Shown here one piece after another: positions 1 to 10,500 of a stretch of DNA of 64,000 nucleotides; the stretch's first letter is position 1; every line of letters begins with the position of its first letter. The stretch spans positions 1,674,001 through 1,738,000 of the forward strand of contig CBDANW010000002.1 in the NCBI GenBank assembly GCA_965197825.1, written 5' to 3'. Position numbers and translations under genes: made by a program. Below the pieces are notes generated by a model, which was given only the letters and a program-made list of their open reading frames with translations, did not search any database and was not told where the DNA came from. Source of the stretch: CBDANW01 sp965197825 (GTDB lineage: Bacteria > Acidobacteriota > Vicinamibacteria > Marinacidobacterales > DATDRI01).

Positions 1-591
1 GTGACGTGTGCGATTACTGTGTGGAGCGCGGCCGGCCAAACCTTACCGCGAGAGCCCCATACATTCTTCAGTAATCATATCGGGTTCACGGACACGGAGC
101 TCCGGGACATGGACCATGGCCGGGTGATCACCCAAGGTATTGGAGACCGGGGTGAAAACGGAGGTGGTGGTTTTCGGTGTGGTCTGGATGAATGCCTCCA
201 TCGAAGACTTCGTGCGTTGGCAACGTGACATCGAGAGCTTCGAAAAGGGTGAGGCTGTTATGGCGATCCAGAAGATCAGCAATCCACCGAAGCTGGCGGA
301 TTTCGAAACCCTGACTCCCCAGAGAAAGACCTAAACGCCATCCCTAAATGTAGGGTCGGAAAATGTGAGGTCAAGATTGATGACGCAGCCTTGGCGCGCC
401 TTCAAGAGGGAATCGATTGGTCTGCTCCCGATGCCCACGATCAGGCCAACCGGTTTATCCGCGAGCTGATGTCGGAAGCCACCGAGAGATACCTGGAAAA
501 CGGTGACCATCTGCTCGGAACCTATCGAGACAAAAAGCGGCTCGTGATTTCAGTTCCTCCCAATGGATTCTTCTGTTCCCAGTTCTACTAG
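1..591 (+). pseudogene. Decayed hypothetical protein, left end outside window
   Basis: The reading frame starts in frame 1, moves to frame 2 near position 135 and returns to frame 1 at the CCCC run 317-320. Joined, it gives one product ending in a CRVGKCEVKI segment, EGIDWSAPD and a C-terminal LGTYRDKK. From memory this resembles an unnamed hypothetical family with a CRxGxCxVKL segment; its function is unknown. The gene may begin left of the window, because no convincing start or signal peptide is seen. Two compensating one-base shifts make it a pseudogene or an indel-damaged copy. It runs directly into the equally damaged porin-like gene. Confidence 0.5.
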
Positions 592-1485
592 TCCTCTTCT
601 CCGTTTCCCCCGCGTTCACACAGGAAGAAAGTGACGAGGAGAAACCGCAGAATCTCAAGGAAGCGCTCGCCAAGGGGAAGGGATCCGTTTTTCTCCGCTA
701 CCGCTACGAGACCGTCGCGGACGACGCGGTCGGAGACAAGCGCGCTCACGCCTCGACACTGCGTACCGTCGTTAGTTACGAGACCCTCCCGTTCAAGGGT
801 CTCAACCTTTTCTTGGAAGCCGAGAACGTCAGTGTGCTCGGCGATGACGAGCTCTACAACAACGCGGGAGCGGGCGACAAGAACAACGGCGTCACCGATC
901 GGCCGATGGTGGCCGACCCGGCGCAAACGTCGATCACCGGTGCCTACGTCAAGGCTGCTTTGCCGGACACCCCGATCCTTTTCGGCCGGCAAGAGATGAA
1001 TCGCGACAACCAGCGGTTCATCGGCGCAGTCGGGTGGAGGCAGCACCATCAAACTTTCGACGCAATCAACGCCAGCAACAGTTCCCTCCCGAACACGACC
1101 TTCTCGTACTCGTTTCTCGCTCAGGTGAACCGCGTCGACGGCGGGAGCCGGGATATGAAGGGCAATCTATAATTCACGGAGACTCGCGATTGGGTCGCGT
1201 TGGGAAACCTCCAGCTCTTCGGGTATCTTCTGGACTTCGACGCGCCGAACGACCGTTCGTCGCAGCAGACCTACGGGGGCACTCTCACCGGCAGCCCGAG
1301 CCTCGAATCGGGACTCAAACTCGCGCACACGTAGTGGCGCGAACTACGGGACGAAATTTGATTTCCAGATCCTCTACACGGCTCCCTGGGGCCAGACCTT
1401 CGGCTTCAAGGGAGCGTTCTACAACGCCGACCGCTTCGCCGCGGACACCGACAAACTCTGGGTCTGGACGCAGTATCGGTTCTAG
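570..1485 (+). pseudogene. Decayed porin-like outer-membrane protein (alginate-export/OprD-like barrel)
   Basis: The frame holds a hydrophobic signal segment (about 570-620, ending SPAFTQ) and barrel strands including FLRYRYETV, ENVSVLGDDELYNN, LFGRQEMNRDNQRFIGAVGWR and NTTFSYSFLAQVNRV. It stops at 1172, but homologous sequence resumes in another frame (LFGYLLDFDAPNDR) and ends at 1485 with the barrel terminus LWVWTQYRF. No ATG, GTG or TTG precedes the signal segment in frame. There are therefore at least two frameshifts, an internal stop near 1330 and a lost start. The intact family forms substrate-specific outer-membrane channels. Assignment rests on residue pattern only. Confidence 0.5.
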
Positions 1486-1548
1486 AGAACTGCATAAGAG
1501 AGTCGACTGTATGCAACGCGGGGCGGCTGTGGTACTCTTCGCAGCAAT

Positions 1549-4206
1549 ATGCCCGGGCCTATCGATTATCGCGTGCCCACTCGGAAGGCAGCCCTCGGAC
1601 TCGCACTCGCCATCTTGTGGCTGCCAACGAACTCCGGTGCGCAAGACGAGGCGACGACACCTCGCAAGCAAGCCACCGCCGCACGAGCACCGGATGGTGC
1701 CATCGATCTGGACGGTCGTCTCGACGAGGAGATCTGGAGTACCGCGCCCGCGCTGACGGAATTCGTTCAGAAGGAACCTGTTGAAGGCACCGTTCCCGAG
1801 GATCGAATCGAGGTCCATTTCCTCTACGACGGCGGTGGGCTCTACGTCGGAGCAAGGATGTTCAGCCCATCCCGAAGTGCCATACAGGCCCCTTTGAGCC
1901 GGCGGGATGATGTCGAACAATCGGAGTTCTTGCTGGTCTCGCTCGACACGTTCCTGAGCCGACGCACGGCATTTTGCTTCGGCGTCACCGCCTCCGGTGT
2001 TCGGCTCGATCACTTTCACCCCTCCGATGACGAAGGTAACACCGACTCCGAGTTCGACCCGGTCTGGCAGGCTCGGACCCAGATCACCGATTCGGGTTGG
2101 ACGGCGGAGATGTGGATCCCGTACTCGCAACTTCGCTTCAATCCTTTACCGGAGCAGATCTGGGGCCTCAACATCCAGCGCTCCATCCCCTCCAGAAACG
2201 AACTCAACTACTGGGCCCTGATCCCACGCACCGTGCAAGCGTGGGCATCTCGCTTCGGTGATTTGCGCGGCATCCGCGACATCAGGCCGAGTCGGCGGAT
2301 CGAGCTCCTTCCCAACTTTGGGGGCGGATCGATCGTGACCGGCGATCGCGATCTCGCCAATCCTTTCGACGATGGGAAGAATCTCGACCGGCACATCGGC
2401 CTCGATTTCAAGATGGGGCTGGGGCCGAACCTCACCCTGGAAAGCACCGTCAATCCGGACTTCGGCCAGATCGAGGCCGACCCGGCGGAGGTGAACCTCT
2501 CGAGCTTCGAGACTTTTTTCGGCGAACGACGTCCTTTCTTCCTCGAGAACAGTCGGGTGCTGCGCTCGCGCGTGGTCGCCAACTTCTTCTATTCGCGGCG
2601 GATCGGCGCCGTGCCGCGCGGACCGGCATCGGGCGATTTCGTGGACTACCCTCGCGCCAATACCATCCTGGGCGCCGCCAAAATGAGCGGCCGTCTGCCT
2701 TCCGGGCTCTCGCTGGGTTTTCTTGGCGCGGTGACGGACAACGAGCACGCGCAGACCTTCGACCTCGAGGAGTCGGTGATCGAGCGGGTTCGGGTCTCTC
2801 CCCGAACGGCCTATGGTGTGGCTCGCCTCGAACAGGAGTTCGGGCCGAATGCGTCGACCGCGAGTTTCATGCTTACCGGCGTGCACCGGGATCTCCCTCC
2901 GGAGGATGCGCTTGCCGCGCGACTGACGCGGAACGCGTTCAGCGTGAACGGCGACGCCGTCCTCCGTTTCAAGGGAGGGGAGTACGAGTTCCGCCCCTAC
3001 GCCGGCATCAGCTATCTCGATGGTGAAGCCGAAGCCGTCGACCGCGTGCAGCGATCCCCCCAACGCTACCTTCAACGGCCGGACGCGGACTACGTCACCT
3101 ACGATCCGACCCGCACCGACTTCACCGGCTTCAAGGCAGGCGCGGAGTTCGAGCGAGTCAGCGGGCGGCATTGGCTCGGCTCCGCCCGGCTGGACATCGA
3201 ATCGCCCGAGTTCGCAGTCAACGATATCGGCCGGCTGAGCGACGGGGATGCCTACGCGGTCAGGACCAACCTGCGTTACAGAGAGACGCAGCCCGGCGAT
3301 CGTCTGCGGGCCTACTCCATCGGTATGAACACTAGGACGGAGACGAACTTCGGCGGCGACTTACAGAACGATCGGTACGGCGCTGAGGTCGCCCTCACCT
3401 GGCCGAGCTTCTGGAGATCCGGCTTTGGTTTCACGTTGAACCGGCGCACCCAGCGCGACCGGTTGACCCGCAGCGGTCCGTCCATGCAGAAGCCACGCTC
3501 CTGGATCCTCGGCGGGGAGCTTCGCAGTAGCTCGCAGGATCGGAACACGTGGAACGGCAATTTGGACTACGGTGCAGACGAGGATGGCGGCTGGTTCGTC
3601 GATGTCAGCGGTGGGCTGTCCGTCCGTCCGGTGCCTCGCTGGCAGTTCTCGATCGAGCCCGGGTTCAGGCGCGCGCGCCAAATACAACAGTACGTCGACA
3701 CGATTCCTCGCAGTGGCCCCGAGACCTACGGCGAGCGCTACGTCTTCGCCTTCATCGATCGCAGCACCATCTCCACGCAGTTCCGGCTCAACTTCACCTT
3801 CAAGCCCGACCTAACGCTCGAAGTCTACGCCGAACCCTTCACGGCCAGCGGCAACTTCTACAATCACGGCGAGCTGCACACGCCGCGCACACGAGACGTA
3901 CGGCGCTACGGAGAGGATGGCACGGTCGTCGAAGAGCTTCCCGACGGCAGTTTCAGGGTCCACGACGGTCCCGATACGTTTGTCATCGGCAACGACGACT
4001 TCAACGTCGTCTCGTTTCGTAGCAATGTCGTTCTGCGATGGGAGTGGCGGCCGGGAAGCACCATCTTCGTGGTCTGGCAACAGGACCGCTTCTCCGAGGA
4101 AACGACAGATGACGGCGTTGGCGGCGGTGACCTCTTCCGCTCGTTCGGCGCCACGGGCAACAATTTCTTCGTGGTGAAGGCGTCCTTCTGGATTCCAATC
4201 AACTAG
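1549..4206 (+). CDS. DUF5916 outer-membrane protein with CBM9-like domain
   Basis: This 885-residue protein has an N-terminal export signal (hydrophobic stretch about residues 14-30). A carbohydrate-binding-9-like sandwich (about 35-235: IDLDGRLDEEIW, FLYDGGGLYVGARM, GWTAEMWIPYSQLRF) is followed by a DUF5916 barrel with ESTVNPDFGQIEADPAEVNL and FFGERRPFFLENS. It ends in a hydrophobic/aromatic alternating strand, as outer-membrane barrels do. Family proteins are surface barrels of unknown substrate, common in Acidobacteriota and Bacteroidota. ATG 1549 is the first start before the signal; no good Shine-Dalgarno is visible. It is full length and undamaged, unlike the two genes to its left. Confidence 0.85.
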   Translation: MPGPIDYRVPTRKAALGLALAILWLPTNSGAQDEATTPRKQATAARAPDGAIDLDGRLDEEIWSTAPALTEFVQKEPVEGTVPEDRIEVHFLYDGGGLYVGARMFSPSRSAIQAPLSRRDDVEQSEFLLVSLDTFLSRRTAFCFGVTASGVRLDHFHPSDDEGNTDSEFDPVWQARTQITDSGWTAEMWIPYSQLRFNPLPEQIWGLNIQRSIPSRNELNYWALIPRTVQAWASRFGDLRGIRDIRPSRRIELLPNFGGGSIVTGDRDLANPFDDGKNLDRHIGLDFKMGLGPNLTLESTVNPDFGQIEADPAEVNLSSFETFFGERRPFFLENSRVLRSRVVANFFYSRRIGAVPRGPASGDFVDYPRANTILGAAKMSGRLPSGLSLGFLGAVTDNEHAQTFDLEESVIERVRVSPRTAYGVARLEQEFGPNASTASFMLTGVHRDLPPEDALAARLTRNAFSVNGDAVLRFKGGEYEFRPYAGISYLDGEAEAVDRVQRSPQRYLQRPDADYVTYDPTRTDFTGFKAGAEFERVSGRHWLGSARLDIESPEFAVNDIGRLSDGDAYAVRTNLRYRETQPGDRLRAYSIGMNTRTETNFGGDLQNDRYGAEVALTWPSFWRSGFGFTLNRRTQRDRLTRSGPSMQKPRSWILGGELRSSSQDRNTWNGNLDYGADEDGGWFVDVSGGLSVRPVPRWQFSIEPGFRRARQIQQYVDTIPRSGPETYGERYVFAFIDRSTISTQFRLNFTFKPDLTLEVYAEPFTASGNFYNHGELHTPRTRDVRRYGEDGTVVEELPDGSFRVHDGPDTFVIGNDDFNVVSFRSNVVLRWEWRPGSTIFVVWQQDRFSEETTDDGVGGGDLFRSFGATGNNFFVVKASFWIPIN

Positions 4207-4324
4207 ATCTCGCGGTTTTCGAATCCCACCCTCTCCGCCAAATTTCGCGACGAAGGCGGGCTCCAACCGCGCGTGCCCCCCCAACCTTGTTGACCAAATC
4301 GCTAACTTGCGCTACAAAGTAACT

Positions 4325-4708
4325 ATGCGGTCGAAACGAGTATCCCTTCGACTCCAAGCCTTTGGCTGGCTCATCATCTCCGCGATGACCATGTCGGCGA
4401 TGGATGGAATGCTCTGCCGCAGCCGCCCTCAGGGTGACCGCGCGATGGAGTGCTGTGGCAAGGACGCGAGCTACCGCCTCGATGTCCCAGAGCGAAATTG
4501 CTGCAAGCCCAGCCGGAGCGGCGACGTCCCCGCCGAGCTCGCAGCTACCAATCGGAACCGGAACGAGCAAAAGAACACCGCAACTGGCTCGCTCCCCATT
4601 GTCCGGCTGGCTTCCACACTGGGCGGCCTCGAGACCCGGAGTCCGATTGCACAAAGCTTTCCGGATCTTCACCCACACCCACCACGAGTCGTTCCTCTTC
4701 TGATTTAG
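4325..4708 (+). CDS. Small Cys-rich secreted protein ahead of the cus operon
   Basis: This 127-residue product begins with a signal-like segment (residues 1-30). A short stretch then carries five cysteines, including two CC pairs (MLC, ECCGKD, NCCKPS), and the tail is Pro/Ser-rich without clear structure. No named family is recognised. It sits 125 bp upstream of the copper-efflux outer-membrane gene on the same strand. Small Cys/His-rich proteins often open cus-type operons, so a periplasmic metal-binding role is a reasonable inference only. A start 18 bp upstream at 4307 is possible, but 4325 gives the more typical signal peptide. Confidence 0.55.
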   Translation: MRSKRVSLRLQAFGWLIISAMTMSAMDGMLCRSRPQGDRAMECCGKDASYRLDVPERNCCKPSRSGDVPAELAATNRNRNEQKNTATGSLPIVRLASTLGGLETRSPIAQSFPDLHPHPPRVVPLLI

Positions 4709-4833
4709 TCTTCTACCTCTATCTGCGGGCATTGCCTTGCCCGACGTAGCTCCACCCGTACTAGCACTCCTGACCACACGTCGAGGATAGGCATCGACCG
4801 CCCGCATGTTCTGACTACCTAGGAGAGGTTTAG

Positions 4834-6195
4834 ATGAAACGACTTGCATACATCTGCGTGTTCTACATTCTCACCGCGTTGGGAGGGGTCACGGTTTGGG
4901 GCCAACCCTCTCAGACGGGAACGGACCCGTTTGCGGGAGAGGATCGACTCCAACGGGACGCGCTCGTTCGCGCCGTCCTGGATCGCAACCCGTCCCTCGA
5001 AGCCGCGCTCCGGGGATGGGAGGCGGCGCTGCAGCGAGAACCCGAGGTTTCGAGTCTGGATGATCCCGTCTTGTCCTATGGGTTCGCGCCGCTCAGCATC
5101 GGCTCCGACGTCGTACGCTACGGACAGCGCATCCAACTCACACAGCGGTTCCCATACCCCGGGCGGCTCGGTCTCAGAGGAGAGATCGCCCGAGCCGAGG
5201 CAGAAGCCGCGCGTTACGACTACCAAGCGATGCGTTTGCAGCTCGCCACGATGGCTTCCTTGCTCTTCGACGACTACTACTTCGTCCAGCGCTCTCTCGA
5301 AATCAACGCCGAGCACGGCCAGCTGCTGGGGGAGTTCCAGCGGATCGCCACCGTCCGCTACACGGCCGGGCTCGGCGCCCAACAGGATCCCATCCAGGCC
5401 GAGGTGGAAGCCGCTCACGTGCTTCACCAAGATGTCATCCTGCAAACGAATAGGGACATCCTCGTCGCGCAGATCAACGCGCTGCTCCACCGTTTGCCGA
5501 CCGAGCGCCTGCCTCCCCCACCTATGGCACTCGATCCGCCACGAGCGCCCCCAGCGGAAGAACCCTACTCGGACCAACTCGCCGAGGAAGCGCTCGAGGG
5601 ACGACCCGAGCTGGCATCTCGCCTCGCGGAGATCCGCGCCCGAGAGGCTGAAATCCGGCTGCGCGAGAAGGATTTCAGTCCAGAATTCCAAGCCACGACA
5701 TCCTACGACTCGATGTGGAACGAATCGGAGCACCGGTGGATGGTCGGGCTCGGCGTGAGTCTACCGTTTCGCCGCGGCCGCACCCACGCTGCCGTCGCCG
5801 AGGCCAAGGCGGCACTCCGGCGCACCGAAAGCGAGCGTCTCGCGCTCGAGGACGCGATCCGTTTGGAGGTCTACCAAACCGAGCAGCGAATGCGGGAGGC
5901 GGCCCGCGTCGTGGAGTTGTACCGCAGCCGACTCCTTCCCGCCTCGAACGATCAGATTCGCGCCGCCCGGGCCGGTTTCGAAACGGGACAAAACAGTTTT
6001 CTCGCGCTCATCAATGCGGAACGGAATCAGCGCAACGTCGACCTGGGCTACGAGGAGGCGCTGACCAGCTATTACCGGCGCCTCGCCGAACAGGACCGGG
6101 CCCTGGGAAAGATCCCCGGCCTCCCACCCGAAGAACAGGACTCGATGGAACAAAACGAAGCGAGGGTGATGGCCCTCGATGGAGGTAAGAAATGA
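4834..6195 (+). CDS. cusC: CusC-like outer-membrane efflux channel (TolC family)
   Basis: This is the 453-residue outer-membrane component of a heavy-metal RND pump. It has a signal peptide (about residues 1-22) and the duplicated TolC helical hairpin pattern: QRFPYPGRLGLRGEIARAEAEAARYDY in the first repeat, and SLPFRRGRTHAAVAEAKAALRR plus RAGFETGQNSFLALINAERNQ in the second. An AGGAGAGG Shine-Dalgarno lies seven bases before the ATG. The stop overlaps the next start (ATGA at 6192), indicating translational coupling with cusB. It has no lipobox, unlike some CusC/OprM relatives. The partner genes and the metal-site motifs of cusA specify copper/silver export. Confidence 0.88.
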   Translation: MKRLAYICVFYILTALGGVTVWGQPSQTGTDPFAGEDRLQRDALVRAVLDRNPSLEAALRGWEAALQREPEVSSLDDPVLSYGFAPLSIGSDVVRYGQRIQLTQRFPYPGRLGLRGEIARAEAEAARYDYQAMRLQLATMASLLFDDYYFVQRSLEINAEHGQLLGEFQRIATVRYTAGLGAQQDPIQAEVEAAHVLHQDVILQTNRDILVAQINALLHRLPTERLPPPPMALDPPRAPPAEEPYSDQLAEEALEGRPELASRLAEIRAREAEIRLREKDFSPEFQATTSYDSMWNESEHRWMVGLGVSLPFRRGRTHAAVAEAKAALRRTESERLALEDAIRLEVYQTEQRMREAARVVELYRSRLLPASNDQIRAARAGFETGQNSFLALINAERNQRNVDLGYEEALTSYYRRLAEQDRALGKIPGLPPEEQDSMEQNEARVMALDGGKK

Positions 6196-7502
6196 CTACG
6201 CACAGTCGACCACTCAGATGGATGTCGCCGCGACTCGTCGCCGGCACGTTGCTTCTCGTCGGAGGAACTCTGCTCCCAGCAGGCTGCTCCAGAGAGGAGG
6301 TCGGCCCCCCGTCCGACTCGGAGAGTGAGGAAGGTGCAGCGACTTCCTCTCTTTCCATGGAGGAAATGGAGGCGCATATCGAGTCCGCCCATGGAGGAGA
6401 GATCGACTATTACACCTGCTCCATGCATCCGTCGGTCCGGAGCGAAGTGCCTGGAACCTGTCCCATTTGCTCGATGAACCTCGTGCCGGTCACGAAAGAG
6501 GAGACGGAAACCGGGATCATTACCCTGGACGCACAGCGGCGCCAGGCCATCGGCGTGCGCACCGCACCGGTTGCCACACAGGATGTTTCGGTTCGCGTTC
6601 GCGCGGCCGGTAAGGTCGTCTACGACGAGACACGCCTCGCGGAGGTGACCGTCAAATACCGAGGCTGGGTGGGCACACTCCACGCCGATGCCACCGGAGT
6701 GCGCGTCAAGAGCGGCGAGGCTCTTTTCACGCTCTACAGCCCCGAGCTCTTTGCCGCTCAAGAAGAGCTTCTCACGGCCCTCGAGAGCCAACGTGCCGCA
6801 CGCGACACCACCGCGCCGGACCGTGCGGACTACTTGGTCGACGCGGCCCGTCGGCGGCTTCGCCTCTGGGACATCCAGGACTCGCAGATCGACGCCATCA
6901 TTGCCGGGGGCGAGGCTCAGCAATACCTCCCTATCGTGTCCATCGTCGACGGATTCGTCATCGAAAAGAACATCGTTCAAGGAGCGGCGGTCGAGCCCGG
7001 CGAGGTCCTCTATCGTATCGCGGGACTCGACCGTATCTGGATCGATGCCGAAGTCTACGAGTCGGAGCTCTCCCTCATCGCCTTGGGTCAGAAAGCGCAG
7101 GTGACACTGCCTTACCTTCCGGGAAGGACGTTCCAAGGGCGGGTGTCTTTCATCTACCCCTATCTCGAAGGCAAGACTCGAACGGGTCGTATCCGAGTGG
7201 AGCTGCCGAATCGAGGCCTCGAACTCAAGCCCGACATGTACGCCAACGTCGAGCTGATAAGTGAAAAGGGCACACAATTGATGGTTCCAGCCGAGGCGGT
7301 CTTGTACGCCGGGCCGCGGCGGTTAGTCTTTCTCGACTTGGGTGAAGGCCAGCTTCGTCCCCAGGAGATCGAGATCGGCGTGAAGTCGGGAGATTTCTAT
7401 GAAGTGCTCGGCGGCCTCGATGAAGGCGACGTCGTCGTCACCTCCGGGAACTTTCTCGTCGCGGCCGAGAGTCGGCTCAAGTCAGCGACGAAACAGTGGT
7501 GA
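6192..7502 (+). CDS. cusB: CusB-like periplasmic adaptor with heavy-metal-binding domain
   Basis: This is a 436-residue HlyD/CusB membrane-fusion protein. A lipobox (LLPAGCS, Cys32) predicts inner-membrane anchoring. Residues 73-97 form a heavy-metal-binding domain with YYTCSMHP and CPICSM, so Cys76, Met78, His79, Cys90, Cys93 and Met95 can bind copper or silver. The barrel-sandwich and adaptor regions follow (GWVGTLHADATGVRVKSGE, IVQGAAVEPGEVLYRIAGL). It links the CusA pump to the CusC channel and passes metal to the pump. It overlaps cusC by 4 bp and cusA by 7 bp in one operon. Full length and undamaged. Confidence 0.9.
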   Translation: MTTHSRPLRWMSPRLVAGTLLLVGGTLLPAGCSREEVGPPSDSESEEGAATSSLSMEEMEAHIESAHGGEIDYYTCSMHPSVRSEVPGTCPICSMNLVPVTKEETETGIITLDAQRRQAIGVRTAPVATQDVSVRVRAAGKVVYDETRLAEVTVKYRGWVGTLHADATGVRVKSGEALFTLYSPELFAAQEELLTALESQRAARDTTAPDRADYLVDAARRRLRLWDIQDSQIDAIIAGGEAQQYLPIVSIVDGFVIEKNIVQGAAVEPGEVLYRIAGLDRIWIDAEVYESELSLIALGQKAQVTLPYLPGRTFQGRVSFIYPYLEGKTRTGRIRVELPNRGLELKPDMYANVELISEKGTQLMVPAEAVLYAGPRRLVFLDLGEGQLRPQEIEIGVKSGDFYEVLGGLDEGDVVVTSGNFLVAAESRLKSATKQW

Positions 7503-10500
7503 GCGTCGTGGAAAACGATAGCCAAACCGGTGTCATCGCGCGCCTCATCAAAACGAGCGCCAGCAACCGTTTCCTAACCGTCCTCTTCGCCATTGCCCTC
7601 GCTCTCTGGGGGTACTACGGCATGACGCACGGACCCCTGGATGCTATTCCCGATCTGTCGGACGTGCAGGTCATCGTGTTCACCGAGTGGCCCGGCCAGA
7701 GTCCGGACATCGTCGAAGATCAAGTCACCTATCCGATCTCCACCACGCTTCTTTCCGCACCCCGGGTGAAGTCCGTCCGAGGGCAATCGTTTTTTGGATT
7801 GTCTTTCGTTTACGTGATCTTCGAAGACGGCGTCGACATGTACTGGGCGCGATCGAGAGTTCTCGAGTTCTTGACCGAGGTCCAAGGGGCTCTCCCCGCC
7901 GGGATCAGACCGACGCTGGGACCGGACGCCACGGGGGTGGGTTGGATCTTCCAATACGCTCTCGTCGACCGCAGCGGAACAATGGACCTGCAACAGCTCC
8001 GCAGCTTCCAGGACTGGAACCTTCGCTATGCTCTCGAAAGCGTTCCCGGAGTCGCCGAAGTGGCTTCGGTCGGCGGCTTCGTCAAGCAGTACCAAGTCAT
8101 CGTCGATCCCAACAAGCTACTCGGCTACGACATCCCTCTCCGGCGGGTGATCGCCGCGGTCCGCGAGTCGAATCAGGAAGTAGGCGGCCGGGTGATCGAG
8201 ATCGCCGCCCATGAGCAGATGGTGCGTGGCCGAGGCTACGTCACGTCGCTCGCGGATCTCGAGCAGGCCCCGCTGGCAGTGAATGACTCGGGCGTACCCA
8301 TCTACATCAAGGACGTCGCCCAGGTACAGCTGGGTCCGGACATCCGTCGCGGACTCGCCGAGCTGGACGGCGAGGGAGAGGTCGTGGGTGGGATCGTCAT
8401 CATGCGGTACGGTGAGAACACTCTCCGCGTCATCGACGCCCTCAAGGAAAGACTGGAGGAGATAAAGCGCGGCCTACCGGAAGGGGTCGAGCTCGTCGTC
8501 ACCTATGACCGGTCCGGTCTCATCGAGGCCTCGGTCGACACCCTCCGAAGAACACTCCTGGAAGAAATGATGGTCGTGAGCCTCGTGATCTTTTTCTTCC
8601 TGTTGCACGCACGTAGCGCGCTCATTCCCATCATCACTCTCCCGCTCGGCGTCTTGCTGGCTTTCATTCCCATGTACCATCAGGGCCTCACCATCAACAT
8701 CATGTCGCTGGGCGGGATCGCGGTGGCCATCGGCGCCATGGTGGACGCCGCCGTCATCATCATCGAGAACATCCACAAGAAGCTGGAGGGCTTCGAGGGG
8801 GACTCACAAAGCCGCGTGACCGCCGTCATCGAGGCCATGCAGGAAGTCGGGCCGAGCGTCTTCTTCTCGTTGCTGGTGATCACCGTTTCCTTCATGCCCG
8901 TCTTCACACTCGTGGGTGTGGAGGGCCGCCTCTTCAAACCGCTGGCTTTCACCAAGACCTACTCCATGGGGTTCGCGGCGATTCTTGCGGTAACGCTCAC
9001 GCCGGCGCTGGCTGCTACGTTTATCCGCGGCAAGATCCGTGGCGAACATACGAATCCACTCAACCGATGGTTGGTGCGCGCCTACGAGCCGGTCGTGCGT
9101 CTGGTCGTGCGCTTCCGCAAGACGGCGGTCGCGGTCGCACTGCTCTTGATGATCGCCACCATTTTTCCTTTTCTTCAACTCGGGTCGGAGTTCATGCCGC
9201 CCCTGAACGAGGGTGCGATCCTTTACATGCCCACCGCGCCCCCCGGCATGTCCATCACCGAAGCCTCCTCCATTCTTCAGTCCATGAACCGACAGTTGAA
9301 ACAGTTCCCCGAGGTGGAACGCGTCTTCGGAAAAATGGGCCGCGCCGAGACCGCTACCGATCCGGCGCCGATCGGGATGGTCGAGACAATCGTTCTGCTG
9401 AAGCCGAGAGAACAGTGGCGACAAGGACTCACCTGGGACGAACTCATCGCCGAGATGGACGAGCAGCTCACTTATCCCGGCATGCCCAATATCTGGTGGA
9501 TGCCCATCCAGACAAGAACCGAGATGCTCACCACCGGCATACGTAGCCAGCTCGGCGTCAAAGTCTTCGGGGACGATTTGAGCGAGCTCGAAAGGGTGTC
9601 CACTGCTATCGAGCGCGTGCTTCCGGAGATCCCGGGCACCCGCAGCGCCTTCGCCGAGCGGGCGACGGGGGGTTTTTATCTGGACATCGAAGTCGTTCGC
9701 CCGGAAGCTGCCCGCTACGGACTGAGCGTCCAGGACGTCAACGAGGTCGTGACGACCGCCATTGGTGGAGCGAACGTCTCGGAAACCGTCGAAGGCCGTG
9801 CACGCTACCCGATCCAGGTGCGTTATGCGAGAGAATTCCGCGACGATCCCGAAGCACTCAAGAGAGTGATGGTTGCGACACCGACCGGCGCGCAGGTGCC
9901 TTTGACTCAGGTTGCGGACATCCATTTCGAGACCGGCCCGCCCATGATCCGAAGCGAGAACGGCCAACTCGTGAACTTCGTGTTCGTGGATATCGTCGAC
10001 CGGCCCATCGGTGACTATGTCGCCGACGCCCGGCACCTCGTCGCCGAGCGCGTTCAGCTTCCTCCCGGGGTCCGGCTCGAATGGGCAGGCCAGTTCGTCT
10101 ACCTGGAGCGGGCCAAGGAGCGGCTCAAGATCGTCGTCCCGGTGACACTTCTCATTGTGTTCATTCTCTTGTTCATCAACACCGGCTCGATTACCGAGAC
10201 CGGGATTGTCTTGCTGGCCGTTCCCTTCTCGTTGATCGGTGCCATCTGGCTTCTTTGGTTCCTCGGCTATAACATGAGCATCGCGGTTTGGGTTGGTCTC
10301 CTCGCCCTCGCCGGCCTCGACGCCGAGACCGGTGTGGTGATGCTGCTCTACCTCAAGCTTGCCCATCGCCGACATCAGAAGGAAGGACGGCTCCGTTCCT
10401 TCGAGGACCTTCGCGAGACGATCGTGGAGGGGGCGGCGCGCCGGATCCGTCCCAAGTTCATGACCGTCATGACCACGATCATGGCGCTCTTGCCGGTGAT

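Noticed and set aside
2146..3171. 341-residue open frame antisense to the DUF5916 gene
   Set aside because: Shadow of the coding strand; no motifs or ribosome site.
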